A stretch of DNA of 64,000 nt from positions 27,940 to 91,939 of the forward strand of contig JBAUMC010000049.1 of NCBI GenBank assembly GCA_049578505.1. Reading direction: 5' to 3'. Origin of the DNA: JAGVPT01 sp049578505. GTDB taxonomy: Bacteria; Bacteroidota; Ignavibacteria; UBA10030; UBA8401. Shown here piece by piece: positions 18,181-27,098 of this stretch (position 1 is the first letter of the stretch; every line of letters begins with the position of its first letter). Under the pieces are notes generated by a model, which worked only from the letters and a program-made list of their open reading frames with translations, was not told the origin of the DNA and did no database searches. The position numbers and the translations under genes are program-made.

Positions 18181-18750
18181 CTACTTCTTTCTATTTTTTG
18201 CGGAGAATTTCCGCTTCGACATTTTTTTTGCAGCCTTGCCCGATGTTTTTTGATTTTTTCGGGTTATCGCGATGGCAGCTTTCTTCTTTTCGGCAACGGA
18301 GGGCTTCTGGTTGCTCGGTATCCCGCGAATTGGTGATGCCGATCCGCTTTCATAAAGAGCCGAATCTCCAAACTCCTCGCCTAATTCTTCCATCGAAATG
18401 GCGGCATCTAGAGCATCAATACTTTCAACGTTGCTACCAACCGATGGAAACGGAATACGGCGCAGTTTCACTTTTTGATTTTCGGAAAAGCCGAGCTTTT
18501 CCGTTTCCTCATCCTCGAAATAATCGTCCGCGTATGGATCGCGGCCCTTAGATGAAGACTTTTCGCTTATAAACTCGAAACGTTTGTCCCCTTCGAGCAA
18601 GCATTCAAAATCTGCCATGAGCGACGGAACCTCAAAATTATTCGTCTTCCCTTCTTTTACCATCGCACTCCACACCTGATTCACAGGAACGACAATTTCT
18701 TTCCGATTACCGAGGTATCGTTCAGTCTGTTTGAGAAGACGCTCGTACAT
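18181..18750 (-). CDS. Hypothetical protein with lysine-rich tail
   Basis: A 189-residue protein I do not recognise. The first 60 residues look globular (MYERLLKQTERYLGNRKEIV onward). The middle is acidic and low in complexity, and the last 45 residues are strongly basic (KKKAAIAITRKNQK, SKRKFSAKNRKK) like a nucleic-acid-binding tail. No membrane segment. It is in a tight chain with prmC (three-base gap), so it may serve translation, but that is only by association. A weak promoter-like pair (TTGATT-16-TAAATT) lies upstream within 60 bases. Confidence 0.65.
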   Translation of the reverse strand: MYERLLKQTERYLGNRKEIVVPVNQVWSAMVKEGKTNNFEVPSLMADFECLLEGDKRFEFISEKSSSKGRDPYADDYFEDEETEKLGFSENQKVKLRRIPFPSVGSNVESIDALDAAISMEELGEEFGDSALYESGSASPIRGIPSNQKPSVAEKKKAAIAITRKNQKTSGKAAKKMSKRKFSAKNRKK

Positions 18751-18850
18751 ACATGTTTTCTCGATTGTCAGTCGAATGGATGGGACACACTTCTTTGCGC
18801 AAATTTACAAGAAGTTTTTTGAAAATCAAGCAATGGATCTGTAAGGTACT

Positions 18851-18979
18851 GGCTCAATCTGTCATTCCCGCGAAAGCGGGAATCCGAATATTCATTTTTT
18901 ACTACACAATGGATGCCCACTTTTCCCTAAGGGATGCCTTCGGCACGTGGGCATGACAATCTTTTTCTCAAATTGAGCC
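18851..18979. repeat. MITE-like repeat, copy 1
   Basis: A 129-base non-coding element. The left end starts GGCTCAATCTGTCATTCCCGC and the right end reads, on the opposite strand, GGCTCAATTTGAGAAAAAGA followed by TTGTCATGCCCAC: terminal inverted repeats with a small insertion. Inside are a perfect hairpin ATTCCCGC-GAAA-GCGGGAAT (18864-18883) and a second structure bounded by ATGCCCAC (18913-18920) and GTGGGCAT (18947-18954). The right end closely matches the left end of copy 2 at 31408. No transposase is present. Confidence 0.75.
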
Positions 18980-19011
18980 GCTACTATCTGTCAGACACTG
19001 GAGAATTTTTC

Positions 19012-19060
19012 GCGGCTTGGCGTCCTCAGCGTCCTTTGCGGCTTCCTTTTAGCCGCCAAG
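19012..19060. repeat. Small inverted/direct repeat cluster
   Basis: CTTGGCG (19016-19022) pairs with CGCCAAG (19054-19060). Between them GCGTCCT and TTTGCGGC-like units recur. It sits between the MITE-like copy and the amidohydrolase stop and resembles degenerate intergenic repeat sequence. No function is evident. Confidence 0.35.
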
Positions 19061-19097
19061 TACGTGATGATTACCAAGAGAGTTACGACGCGATTAG

Positions 19098-20879
19098 CTA
19101 GCGGCTCTCTGCCGAGTATTCAACTTTGCCTCCAACAATTGAAGTGACCACGCTTGTGGAGAGTATTTCCATGGGCGGAATTGTCATAATATCTTTTGTC
19201 AGGATAACAAGGTCCGCAAGTTTTCCTTTCTCGATCGAACCTTTCTCATTCTCGGCAAATTCAGCGTATGCCCCCCAGATCGTGAACGCACGCAATGCTT
19301 CTTCGCGAGTCATTTTCTGATCGGCATACCATCCGTTGTTAAAGGCTGACGAATCTTTGATCCCGTCGGCTGAGAGCTGAAACGAACGTGCGACGTCATC
19401 CGCGTTATGCGGAATGCCGTTTCGGTCTTGCCGAGTAATTGCAGCATAGAACCCCAGCAGCGGGTTAGGGCTCTCGACAGGAAAATCAGATCCGGCCGGA
19501 ATAATGTTCCCATCATCCAGCAGGGACCGCCAAGCATACGCACCGCGAATGCGCACCGGTCCGAGACGCGCCTCTGCCCATCGCATATCGGAGGTGCAAT
19601 GTGTCGGTTGCATACTGGGAATGATCCCGAGCTTTTTAAAACGAGGGATATCAGTGGGATCTAGTATTTGGGCATGTTCGATACGAAAGCGGGCATCATG
19701 CGCCCGTGCATTGTTCTGTTGAAATGCCTCTTCGTAAGCATTCAGCACAATATTATTTGCGCGATCCCCGATTGCGTGGGTGCAGAGTTGAAAACCGTGT
19801 GCGAGCGCCTCCGACGCAACCATGCGAATTGATTTGAACGAATTGACTGTCAGGCCGCGATTCCCCGGGTCATCGCTATAGGGCTCAATAAGCGCTGCAC
19901 CACGGGAACCAAGGGCGCCGTCCATATACATTTTGATGGCGCGCACCGTCAAAAAATGCCGACGAGTATCGATGAATGGCCCCGTCAACAAAAAATGGTG
20001 CCACAAGTCGCCGTCGCCGCCGATAGCGGCATACACTCGGATAGGAAGGCTATTATTCTCCTGCATTTCTTTATAGACCGAATAATCCTCTTCGTCAACC
20101 CACATATCGTGAACGCTTGTCAACCCGAACTTCAGACATTCCTGTAAAGCGATGGAAATTGCATGCTGAGTTTCTTCTTTTGTATAAGGCGGAACGCTCC
20201 TCATCACGATACTGACAGCATTGTCAATAAATATGCCGGTCGGTTTTCCATCAGGATCGCGCACAATGCGGCCGCCTTCGACATCCGCGATCCCTGCACC
20301 CGATCCACCAGCTGCCTCAACGATAGAGAGAGCCTTTGAATTCAGCCATATCGCGTGGCCGTCGACCCGAAAAAGAACCACTGGATTGTTCGGCGCACTT
20401 TTGTCCAGCATGGACGCAGTAGGAAACGGCCTCTCCTTTTTTTTGCTTGGCCAGTTATTTTGATCCCAGCCGCGTCCCCGGATCCATTCTCCCGGTTTTA
20501 GCGACGACGCTTTCTTTGCGACCATTTCTGCAATCTGTTGAACAGATGTCGTTCCTAAAAGATTCAGCTCAACAAGGCTTGATCCTAATCCGCTCACATG
20601 CCCATGCGAATCGATGAACCCCGGAACGACAGTTTTCCCTCCGGCATCAAAAATCTTTTCCGCAGTGTAACGCTTCTTCAATTCGTCCGCCGTGCCGACT
20701 GCGGCGATTTTGTCGCCGCGAATTGCGATCGCATCGGCAACCGAATTTTGAGCGTCCACGGTGTACACTTTTGCATTGATAATCAGCATATCTGCCTGCT
20801 GCGTTGTGGAAGTAATGAACCAAACGAATACGGCTAATCCGCCGATAACGAGAATTGATAGGGGGAGAACATTTTTCAT
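19098..20879 (-). CDS. YtcJ-like amidohydrolase, membrane-anchored or exported
   Basis: Amidohydrolase-3 family (YtcJ/NfdA type), metal-dependent hydrolase of an amide or similar bond; substrate unknown. Residues 5-24 form a hydrophobic N-terminal segment, so it is probably exported or anchored. The core has VVPGFIDSHGHV (the HxH metal pair), FRVDGHAIWLNSKAL, MYMDGALGSRGAAL, CTHAIGDRANN, RIEHAQ, and SDFPVESPNPLLG with the C-terminal Asp. It is 593 residues, normal for the group. It stands alone: mazG is divergent, with 240 bases between. Confidence 0.9.
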   Translation of the reverse strand: MKNVLPLSILVIGGLAVFVWFITSTTQQADMLIINAKVYTVDAQNSVADAIAIRGDKIAAVGTADELKKRYTAEKIFDAGGKTVVPGFIDSHGHVSGLGSSLVELNLLGTTSVQQIAEMVAKKASSLKPGEWIRGRGWDQNNWPSKKKERPFPTASMLDKSAPNNPVVLFRVDGHAIWLNSKALSIVEAAGGSGAGIADVEGGRIVRDPDGKPTGIFIDNAVSIVMRSVPPYTKEETQHAISIALQECLKFGLTSVHDMWVDEEDYSVYKEMQENNSLPIRVYAAIGGDGDLWHHFLLTGPFIDTRRHFLTVRAIKMYMDGALGSRGAALIEPYSDDPGNRGLTVNSFKSIRMVASEALAHGFQLCTHAIGDRANNIVLNAYEEAFQQNNARAHDARFRIEHAQILDPTDIPRFKKLGIIPSMQPTHCTSDMRWAEARLGPVRIRGAYAWRSLLDDGNIIPAGSDFPVESPNPLLGFYAAITRQDRNGIPHNADDVARSFQLSADGIKDSSAFNNGWYADQKMTREEALRAFTIWGAYAEFAENEKGSIEKGKLADLVILTKDIMTIPPMEILSTSVVTSIVGGKVEYSAESR

Positions 20880-21120
20880 TCGAATTTCATTATGGTCTAT
20901 GAATAGAACGTCAGTAGTATGGGGAAATATAAATAAGAAGCCGTAAAAAAGCTACCACACAATTGTCCCGCGGGCGTTGTGCCTACACAAGCACGATGCT
21001 CCGATAAATGGCTCCGCTCAATTTGCAAGATGGCTGACATCTTGCGACTTCGCTCCATTCCTCGATTTGCATCGCTTAACTATTTTCTCTATGTTGAAAC
21101 TATATTGAAAGGATTTTAAA

Positions 21121-21885
21121 ATGAGCACCGACGAGGAATTTAAACGGCTTCTCGATATTGTAAAGCGCTTGCGAACGGAATGCCCCTGGGATCGCGAACA
21201 AACCCACGAGTCGCTCCGCCAGAGCTTTATCGAAGAAACGTACGAAGCAATAGAGGCCATTGACGATGGCGATTGGAACGAACTGAAGGTCGAGCTTGGC
21301 GATGTTCTTCTCCACATCGCTCTTCAAAGCGCCATTGCGGAAGAGCGGAACGAATTCACGACAGAAGATGTGCTCCGCAACATCAATGATAAACTTACCA
21401 GACGGCATCCGCACATTTTTCGCGAAAAGTCCAGCATCGACCTAACAACGCAAAAACGCGACTGGGAAAAAATAAAATTATCGGAGGGACGGCACTCAGT
21501 CGTTGAAGGAGTGCCGAAGGAAATGCCGGCGCTGCTTCGTGCGCTCCGCTTGCAGGAAAAAGCGTCAAAGGTAGGGTTCGACTGGAGCAAAAGCGAAGAG
21601 GTATGGAAGAAGGTCGAAGAAGAGCTTCAAGAACTGCATAATGCAGCGGAGCAGGAGGAACAAGAGAAAATTTCTGATGAGTTTGGCGATGTCCTTTTCT
21701 CCCTCGTGAATTACGCCCGATTCCTTCACCTCGATCCCGAATACGCCCTCCGAAAAACCTCGAACAAATTTATCAAGCGCTTCAACTACATCGAAGATCA
21801 GCTCAGGAAGGAACAAAAAGATATCTACGCCACAACCCTTGCGGAAATGGACGCTCTCTGGAACAAAGCGAAAGAACAGACGTGA
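21121..21885 (+). CDS. mazG: Nucleoside triphosphate pyrophosphohydrolase MazG
   Basis: Hydrolyses (d)NTPs to monophosphates, cleaning up abnormal nucleotides and, in some species, lowering (p)ppGpp. It is 254 residues with two MazG domains. The first has CPWDREQTHESL and EETYEAIEAIDDGDWNELKVELGD. The second has GFDWSKSEEVWKKVEEELQEL and EFGDVLFSLVNYAR. Acidic metal ligands (EExxE and ExxD) appear in both. The start ATG is preceded by AAAGGA seven bases upstream. It is convergent with phoH, with no space between the stops. Confidence 0.95.
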   Translation: MSTDEEFKRLLDIVKRLRTECPWDREQTHESLRQSFIEETYEAIEAIDDGDWNELKVELGDVLLHIALQSAIAEERNEFTTEDVLRNINDKLTRRHPHIFREKSSIDLTTQKRDWEKIKLSEGRHSVVEGVPKEMPALLRALRLQEKASKVGFDWSKSEEVWKKVEEELQELHNAAEQEEQEKISDEFGDVLFSLVNYARFLHLDPEYALRKTSNKFIKRFNYIEDQLRKEQKDIYATTLAEMDALWNKAKEQT

Positions 21886-22857
21886 TTATCTCGACCCGTT
21901 TTCAAGCCTGCCGCTAAACTTACCGTACGCGTCGATAATGTCTTTTACCAAACGATGGCGCACGACATCGTTTCGATCGAAATACGCAAAAGCGATTCCC
22001 TCGATATCCTGCAGCACTTCTTGAATTTGAACCAGCCCTGATGTAGCCTTGGCTGGTAAATCAATCTGCGTCACATCACCCGTAATGATCGCTTTCGAAT
22101 TATCGCCGAGCCGCGTGAGAAACATCTTCATCTGCATCGCAGTGGCATTCTGGGCTTCATCGAGAATCAGGAATGCATTGTTGAGGGTCCGTCCTCTCAT
22201 GTAGGCGAGCGGCACAATTTCAATGATGCGTCGCTCCATGTAGGTTTTCAGTTTTTCAGACGGCAGCATATCGTCGAGGGCATCGTACAACGGGCGGAGA
22301 TAAGGGTCTACTTTTTCTTTCAGGTCGCCGGGTAAAAATCCCAAATTCTCACCCGCTTCAACCGCCGGTCTCGCCAGCACAATTTTACTCACTTCGCGGT
22401 TCTTGAGATTGGCAACCGCCATCGCCACAGCGAGATATGTTTTCCCGGTACCTGCCGGGCCGATAGCAAAAACGATATCGTTTGTTTGAACCCGTCTAAT
22501 ATATTCTCTCTGCCCGGATGTTTTTGCCTTGATGATCGCGTTCTTGGTGAATAGGACGATTGAGTCCATTTCGTCTTTCGGAATCTGCGCCCGGAGCTGT
22601 GTTTGAGACGGCGAATCGACTGCGACAAGGTCAAGCACGGTGTCGACGTCGTTCGATGTGAGGGCGCCATTTTTCGAAAGAAGAAATGTCAGCTCTTTAA
22701 ATACTCGTTCAATTTGTTGAACTTCGGAAGGTTCACCTCGAAGCATGATATTTTCTCCGCGCACGATAATATCTGCATCGAATCGATCTTCAATGAGCTG
22801 GAGATGGCGGTCGTTAATACCAAGGAGAGAGAATGCATCAACCCCTTCAATCTTCAT
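21886..22857 (-). CDS. phoH: PhoH-like ATPase
   Basis: Cytoplasmic P-loop ATPase of the PhoH family, linked to RNA metabolism and ribosome maturation. An N-terminal KH-like part (about 1-90) precedes Walker A in AIGPAGTGKTYLAVAMAV and Walker B in AFLILDEAQNA. ARPAVEAGENLGFLPGDLKEK and ITGDVTQIDLP are typical. ATG at 22857 is taken as start; the frame is open back to a TTG at 22899. An AGGAGG site lies about 22 bases before the ATG, which is too far to be ordinary, so the exact start is unsure. A terminator sits just upstream, so expression needs read-through or a promoter that I could not identify. Confidence 0.93.
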   Translation of the reverse strand: MKIEGVDAFSLLGINDRHLQLIEDRFDADIIVRGENIMLRGEPSEVQQIERVFKELTFLLSKNGALTSNDVDTVLDLVAVDSPSQTQLRAQIPKDEMDSIVLFTKNAIIKAKTSGQREYIRRVQTNDIVFAIGPAGTGKTYLAVAMAVANLKNREVSKIVLARPAVEAGENLGFLPGDLKEKVDPYLRPLYDALDDMLPSEKLKTYMERRIIEIVPLAYMRGRTLNNAFLILDEAQNATAMQMKMFLTRLGDNSKAIITGDVTQIDLPAKATSGLVQIQEVLQDIEGIAFAYFDRNDVVRHRLVKDIIDAYGKFSGRLENGSR

Positions 22858-22896
22858 TTTTTTTTCTACCGTAGTTCGTCCTCCTTCCAAAAGATC

Positions 22897-22943
22897 CAAA
22901 AAACGAAAAGTCCTTCAACTCGATGTACGTCGAGGGAAGGACT
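22897..22943 (-). terminator. Rho-independent terminator after the LysM gene
   Basis: On the minus strand AGTCCTTC (22943-22936) pairs with GAAGGACT (22916-22909), with an inner CTCGA/TCGAG stem. TTTTCGTTTTTT follows. It lies 42 bases beyond the LysM gene stop and immediately before phoH. Confidence 0.8.
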
Positions 22944-22984
22944 CTTCCGTTGATGATAACTCATCAAAACTTCAGTCGTACTCC

Positions 22985-23749
22985 TTATTTTGTACCGGTC
23001 CGTTTTTTCGCCCAGTACCTGTGCTCTGCCTTCTTCTCTGCATCCGTCAACGATCCGGCGGTCGGTATCTTCAGCCTTTGCCCCTTGTGAATAATATCAG
23101 GGTCTTTGATCTGATCCCGGTTTCCCTGCCAAATCTTTGGCCACATAAACGGATTGTTATAGATGTCTTTCTTCTTCGAGATATTCCACAAACAATCGCG
23201 GTTTCTCTGCCATGAACCGACGACATAGGTCTTCTCCAGACTTGCTATAAACTCAGGTTTGGCAAGTGCGTCGCGCAACCCGTTGATCTTCTGTTGTAGA
23301 GCCTGAAGCCTGTCGTGGTACTCCTCCAATGCGGCTAGCTTCGACTTCTTAAGGTCGTCTAATTTTGCCTGCACAGAATCAATCTCGGATTTCCTCGCGT
23401 AGAGATCCTGATTCGACAGTCGTGCCAGCTCGTTAATCCAGTTTTCGAGGGCGGCGAGTTGAGCATCGTATGCCTTGCGCACTTCATCGCTTGCACCCGT
23501 CATCGCCTTCGTCTCGTTTGCTGTGGTCTCTATTTTTTGATTCAGCGAGGCAAGCATGGCTTTGAGGCTGTCAATATCCTTATTGAGCTGAGTAAGTGTC
23601 TTTTTCAAGCTGTCGCGCTGTGCTGTGTAATCTGTAATCTCTTTCTGCCATTCTTCCTTCGTAATCTTGGTTTGCGCGAAAACAGAAGACCCGCCCGCCG
23701 AGACAATTGCAAAGATAAAGCCCGAAATAATTAATTTTCTAAAATTCAT
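22985..23749 (-). CDS. Exported coiled-coil protein with C-terminal LysM-like domain
   Basis: Probable periplasmic peptidoglycan-binding protein. The N-terminal segment LIISGFIFAIVSAGGSSVFA ends in an AxA-like signal peptidase site (about residue 26). Residues 40-165 are a long heptad-rich coiled coil. The last 95 residues carry a LysM-type module (YVVGSWQRNRDCLW ... IIHKGQRLKIP) with an insertion. The ATG at 23749 has AAGGAG six bases upstream and is preferred over the in-frame start at 23773. It is 254 residues. It directly follows a coiled-coil lipoprotein and both run from one promoter; together they look like an envelope-to-wall tether. Confidence 0.8.
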   Translation of the reverse strand: MNFRKLIISGFIFAIVSAGGSSVFAQTKITKEEWQKEITDYTAQRDSLKKTLTQLNKDIDSLKAMLASLNQKIETTANETKAMTGASDEVRKAYDAQLAALENWINELARLSNQDLYARKSEIDSVQAKLDDLKKSKLAALEEYHDRLQALQQKINGLRDALAKPEFIASLEKTYVVGSWQRNRDCLWNISKKKDIYNNPFMWPKIWQGNRDQIKDPDIIHKGQRLKIPTAGSLTDAEKKAEHRYWAKKRTGTK

Positions 23750-23769
23750 GAGTGGCTCCTTCGATATAT

Positions 23770-24036
23770 TCATTGCTGGCTTTTTAAGCGCTCGCGTGTG
23801 GCATCTTGCTCTTTCATTGCCGTTGCAAGTTCAGCCTGCTTGTCAGCAATTTGTTTCTGCAAACTTGCCTTGTCGGCCTGCTTGGCATCTACCTCTTTTT
23901 GAAGCGATGCAACTTCAGACTTTAGCGCTTCCAACTGAGCGAGTTCATCATCGCTCGGTCCACTGCTGCAACCCACGACGAATAATGTTGCCGCGAGGAA
24001 AGCCGCTCCTGCAAATAGCTTCAATGCTCTCTTCAT
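23770..24036 (-). CDS. Small coiled-coil lipoprotein (Lpp-like)
   Basis: An 88-residue lipoprotein. The signal segment ends in a lipobox FVVGC with the acylated Cys at about residue 23. The mature part is almost one continuous heptad-repeat helix rich in Ala, Lys, Gln and Asp. It resembles Braun's lipoprotein in design, though the C-terminus lacks the terminal Lys needed for peptidoglycan linkage. It is first gene after a consensus promoter and precedes the LysM gene by 20 bases, which suggests a joint envelope role. Confidence 0.8.
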   Translation of the reverse strand: MKRALKLFAGAAFLAATLFVVGCSSGPSDDELAQLEALKSEVASLQKEVDAKQADKASLQKQIADKQAELATAMKEQDATRERLKSQQ

Positions 24037-24095
24037 ATTTTACCTATATCCTGTGTGATGAGACGTTGCGGAAAATACTGATCTCTTCCCATCGA

Positions 24096-24124
24096 ATAAT
24101 AACGAAATGGTTTAACGATGTCAA
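24096..24124 (-). promoter_or_regulatory. Consensus sigma70-type promoter for the lipoprotein-LysM pair
   Basis: TTGACA (24124-24119), a 17-base spacer, then TATTAT (24101-24096). This gives about 55 bases of leader before the lipoprotein ATG. One of the strongest promoter matches in the window, consistent with an abundant structural protein. Confidence 0.8.
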
Positions 24125-24299
24125 GGGAAAAAAACCGCTTTTGACCAGACTTGACTCCCGACTTCTTAGTTATCTGTATCGTATTTACCCACGTTCGAGA
24201 CCTGTCTTAAAAAAAATTAATCGCGATCCCTACATTTAGAGAGCTAGGTCGCGCATACCTCCTTATGGATAAAGCATGCCAACTTTAGTTCTCCGCTGA

Positions 24300-25022
24300 C
24301 TACATCAATCCCCTTTCTGCAAAGCTTGTGAACTCTGCACCTGCTATGATGATGTGGTCGTGCACGGGAATTCCGACAACCTTGCTAGCCTCCACGATTT
24401 GTTTTGTGATTGAAATGTCTTCCTGGCTCGGTTCAGGGTTTCCGCTCGGATGATTATGAACTAAAATTATACTCGCGGCATGCTCGATGATTGCATGGCG
24501 AAACACTTCACGGGGATGTGTGAGCGATGAATTGAGCAACCCTTTTGTGATCGTGACTTCCCTTGTGATGTTATTTGCGCTATTGAGAAGTACGACAACG
24601 AAAATCTCTTGCGGAAGATCACGAAGTGTCGGCACAAAGTGTTTTGCAATGTCTGAGGGCGATTTGATGACCCGGCGTTCTGGATCGGGGGAGGACTGAA
24701 GGCGGCGGGCAAGTTCAAAAGCGGCCGCAATGAGAACAGCGCGCGCGTCACCGATGCCCTTGAATCGCTTTAAATCGGCAACGCTCAGGCCGGCCAGCGA
24801 TCGTAAAGTTTTATGTTCGACAAATAAAGTTTTGGCAAGGTCGATCGCGGTTACTTTCCCGCTCCCCGATCCGATCAGAATGGCAAGCAACTCAGCTTCA
24901 GTAAGAACTTCCGGTCCTTTGTTGATAAGCTTTTCACGCGGGCGTTCATTAAGAGGCCAGTCCTTAATTTTGGTGTGGTAGAACGAAGGTTCGTTTACTT
25001 TTCGATTCGATTCTTCAGCCAT
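24300..25022 (-). CDS. radC: RadC-family JAMM/MPN protein
   Basis: JAB1/MPN+ domain protein of the RadC family. Once called a DNA-repair factor, its role is still debated. A helix-hairpin-helix segment (LTEAELLAILIGSGS, then FKGIGDARAVLI) precedes the metal-binding domain with the full motif LVHNHPSGNPEPSQEDI. A catalytic Glu is expected upstream. It is 240 residues. The gene is 22 bases from the next gene's stop. The 200 bases below it hold no clear terminator before the lipoprotein promoter region. Confidence 0.92.
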   Translation of the reverse strand: MAEESNRKVNEPSFYHTKIKDWPLNERPREKLINKGPEVLTEAELLAILIGSGSGKVTAIDLAKTLFVEHKTLRSLAGLSVADLKRFKGIGDARAVLIAAAFELARRLQSSPDPERRVIKSPSDIAKHFVPTLRDLPQEIFVVVLLNSANNITREVTITKGLLNSSLTHPREVFRHAIIEHAASIILVHNHPSGNPEPSQEDISITKQIVEASKVVGIPVHDHIIIAGAEFTSFAERGLM

Positions 25023-25044
25023 AAGTCCCCCCTGGATGATTGTC

Positions 25045-27048
25045 TTATTTTGGTGCGACGTCTTTCTTGTAGTTCACTTCATCGATTTTCGAAATTTTTC
25101 CCTTTTTATACTGAAGGATATGAAGGTAGGAATTCACCCTGTTCTCAGTAAATGAAATTTTGGAATGGTAGCCGGGAAAATCGGAGACTTTCGACAGCAA
25201 ATCGGTAAGCCGTTCTCTGGTCGTCCCGCCGTTCAGAATCTGCGTCAGGACCAACGACGTTGCATCGTAGCCAAATAGAACGTTGTCCGTGGGCTGCCGT
25301 TGAGTTGCCTGAAAGAACTGCGATGTAAACTGGTTGTAGTCAAACGAATTTTCAACCCAGCGATCCGAGCTGAAAATGACACCGTCGGCATAGCGCTTAT
25401 TAAGGTCGAGCTCGGCCGCATCGTTCCATTCTCCCGAACCGAGGAGCGTTGCTTTGATATTATAGTACGTCAATTGCGAGGTAATGATACCGATTTCGCT
25501 GCTGTTTGAAATCGGACTAAATACTGCCTGAATCGATGTAACAGGATACTGCAAGCTGTCTAAATAGAACGGCTCGACCTCAAGCGGGATCCCCAACGAA
25601 TCGGCTATGGCTTTGCCGTTTTCTCCGAACAACTCTTGCACAATGACTTTTCCTTGATCCTCCGCCAAAGAATCAATTTCCGATTTTCGAACACCCGCCG
25701 CCGTCAATCGCTTGATGATCTCGGGATAGCTTACTGTTCCCCTAAAATTTATTGATTCTTCTTCGCCGAATACTGCCGCTTCGCTTCGCATTGCGCTGAA
25801 GAGATACCGTAAATCAGTCGCACCCTTCAAGTAGCGTTTGTCCGATATAATGCGTGCCCCGAGCCGAAGCGCTTCCTGCACAAAAGAATCTGCGATCACG
25901 CTGCTCGGTTGAAAGCTCGGTGCAACAACGCCGAGGTTCTTCAGGCCGAGTTTAAGGACGGCATATTGCGCCATTGCTTTGCCGCGTGTCGTGTAATCAG
26001 GATTAGCCTGGAAGATATATTCGCCAACTGCGGCAATCCCGTTATCGGTCGCTGTAGGGGTGATCAGAGGAATTTTCCGCGAATTGGCAATTCCAGCAAC
26101 GGGGGATACTTCGTAGCTAAAGATCGGACCGACGATGCCGATAAACTCTTTGTCATCCAGCCACGGTTGGATTTCGCGCGCCGCAACAATAGGGTCTTTT
26201 TCGGAATCCCGAACGTCGATAATGACCGTTACACCTTGCTTTGCGTTCTTCAGGTTGTATTCATCCACTGCGTACTTTACGCCGTCCAGGATTTCGTACG
26301 CGAGTTTCTTTTCACGGGAAGCACCGTCGGTTTTTTGCATCAACGGCAAGATGACTCCAAGCTTTACCGACGTTCCGCTCTGGAGGCGGACCAGAAGTGA
26401 GCGGGCTCGCTGCGCAGTCAAGGGTTCTTCTTTGCCCGACAGGACCTCGCGCGCATGAGCCATTGATTCGGTATACATACCTTGATCGAATTCCAGCTCA
26501 GCAAGGTGGAGCGTCAACAGTTTTTTGGATCTTTCCGATTTGGAAAAATAGAGAAGGTCTTTAATTTCCTGCGCGGTAAGAAATTCAGAAGCAACATTTT
26601 CAAAAATCCGCTGCGCTCGAAGAAACGTCTTCTTCTCTTTTCCACTTTCAAGAACAATCAGTAGTTCGCTTGCTGCGTCGGGATAACGATTGAGCCTGTA
26701 ATAGTTCAGCGCAAGAGTGTAGTGCGCATCCTCGGCATAATTGCTTTGCGGAAATGTATCCAGGAAATCTTTTAACAGTCGAATCGACTCTCGGTAGCTG
26801 CGCAGTTGGAAGAGGGTCTTCGCCGACATGATCATGGCTGCCGTCGTGCGTTGGCTGCGCGTCGAGTCGTCGATCACTTTTTGGAATGAGAGATACGCTG
26901 CCTTAAAATCACTCTGTACATACTGCTTTGTCCCCAACAAAAAATTGTCTTCGGCGTTCTGACTGAAAACGACCTCATTTTGCGCAAATAGCGTAGTTGC
27001 ACGAAAGAGCAGAGCGAGCAATCCGAAAATAAAAGTGCGGCTAATCAT
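25045..27048 (-). CDS. Exported TPR + type I periplasmic-binding-protein fusion (LpoA-like layout)
   Basis: A 667-residue secreted protein. The signal peptide (about residues 1-22) ends LFAQ. Residues about 30-215 form TPR repeats (LGTKQYVQSDFKAAYLSFQ, HYTLALNYYRLNRYPDAASE). From about 225 onward is a branched-chain amino-acid-type binding fold (LGVILPLMQKT, GVKYAVDEYN, FIGIVGPIFSYEVSPVAG, PLITPTATDNG). LpoA, the outer-membrane activator of PBP1A, is built the same way, but here there is no lipobox. It could sense a ligand or cell-wall synthase, or be a solute-binding protein lacking its transporter. Substrate unknown. Confidence 0.8.
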   Translation of the reverse strand: MISRTFIFGLLALLFRATTLFAQNEVVFSQNAEDNFLLGTKQYVQSDFKAAYLSFQKVIDDSTRSQRTTAAMIMSAKTLFQLRSYRESIRLLKDFLDTFPQSNYAEDAHYTLALNYYRLNRYPDAASELLIVLESGKEKKTFLRAQRIFENVASEFLTAQEIKDLLYFSKSERSKKLLTLHLAELEFDQGMYTESMAHAREVLSGKEEPLTAQRARSLLVRLQSGTSVKLGVILPLMQKTDGASREKKLAYEILDGVKYAVDEYNLKNAKQGVTVIIDVRDSEKDPIVAAREIQPWLDDKEFIGIVGPIFSYEVSPVAGIANSRKIPLITPTATDNGIAAVGEYIFQANPDYTTRGKAMAQYAVLKLGLKNLGVVAPSFQPSSVIADSFVQEALRLGARIISDKRYLKGATDLRYLFSAMRSEAAVFGEEESINFRGTVSYPEIIKRLTAAGVRKSEIDSLAEDQGKVIVQELFGENGKAIADSLGIPLEVEPFYLDSLQYPVTSIQAVFSPISNSSEIGIITSQLTYYNIKATLLGSGEWNDAAELDLNKRYADGVIFSSDRWVENSFDYNQFTSQFFQATQRQPTDNVLFGYDATSLVLTQILNGGTTRERLTDLLSKVSDFPGYHSKISFTENRVNSYLHILQYKKGKISKIDEVNYKKDVAPK

Positions 27049-27098
27049 TGGGATAGTCGAAAATATACTCCGAACGAAAGGCTTGAGACGCTATTTTT

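Noticed and set aside
21027..21045. Operator: CAAGATG/CATCTTG inverted repeat upstream of mazG
   Set aside because: Arms of only seven bases in a short gap, with no known regulator or second copy; not enough to call a site.
21070..21100. TTGCAT-17-TATGTT as a mazG promoter
   Set aside because: Spacing is right but both boxes match poorly; not reported as a feature.
24220..24260. Six-codon leader-peptide-like frame after AAGGAGGT on the minus strand
   Set aside because: It is too short, lies downstream of radC without regulated structure, and is upstream of the lipoprotein promoter.
25909..26400. 163-codon plus-strand frame
   Set aside because: Shadow of the TPR/binding-protein gene on the minus strand.
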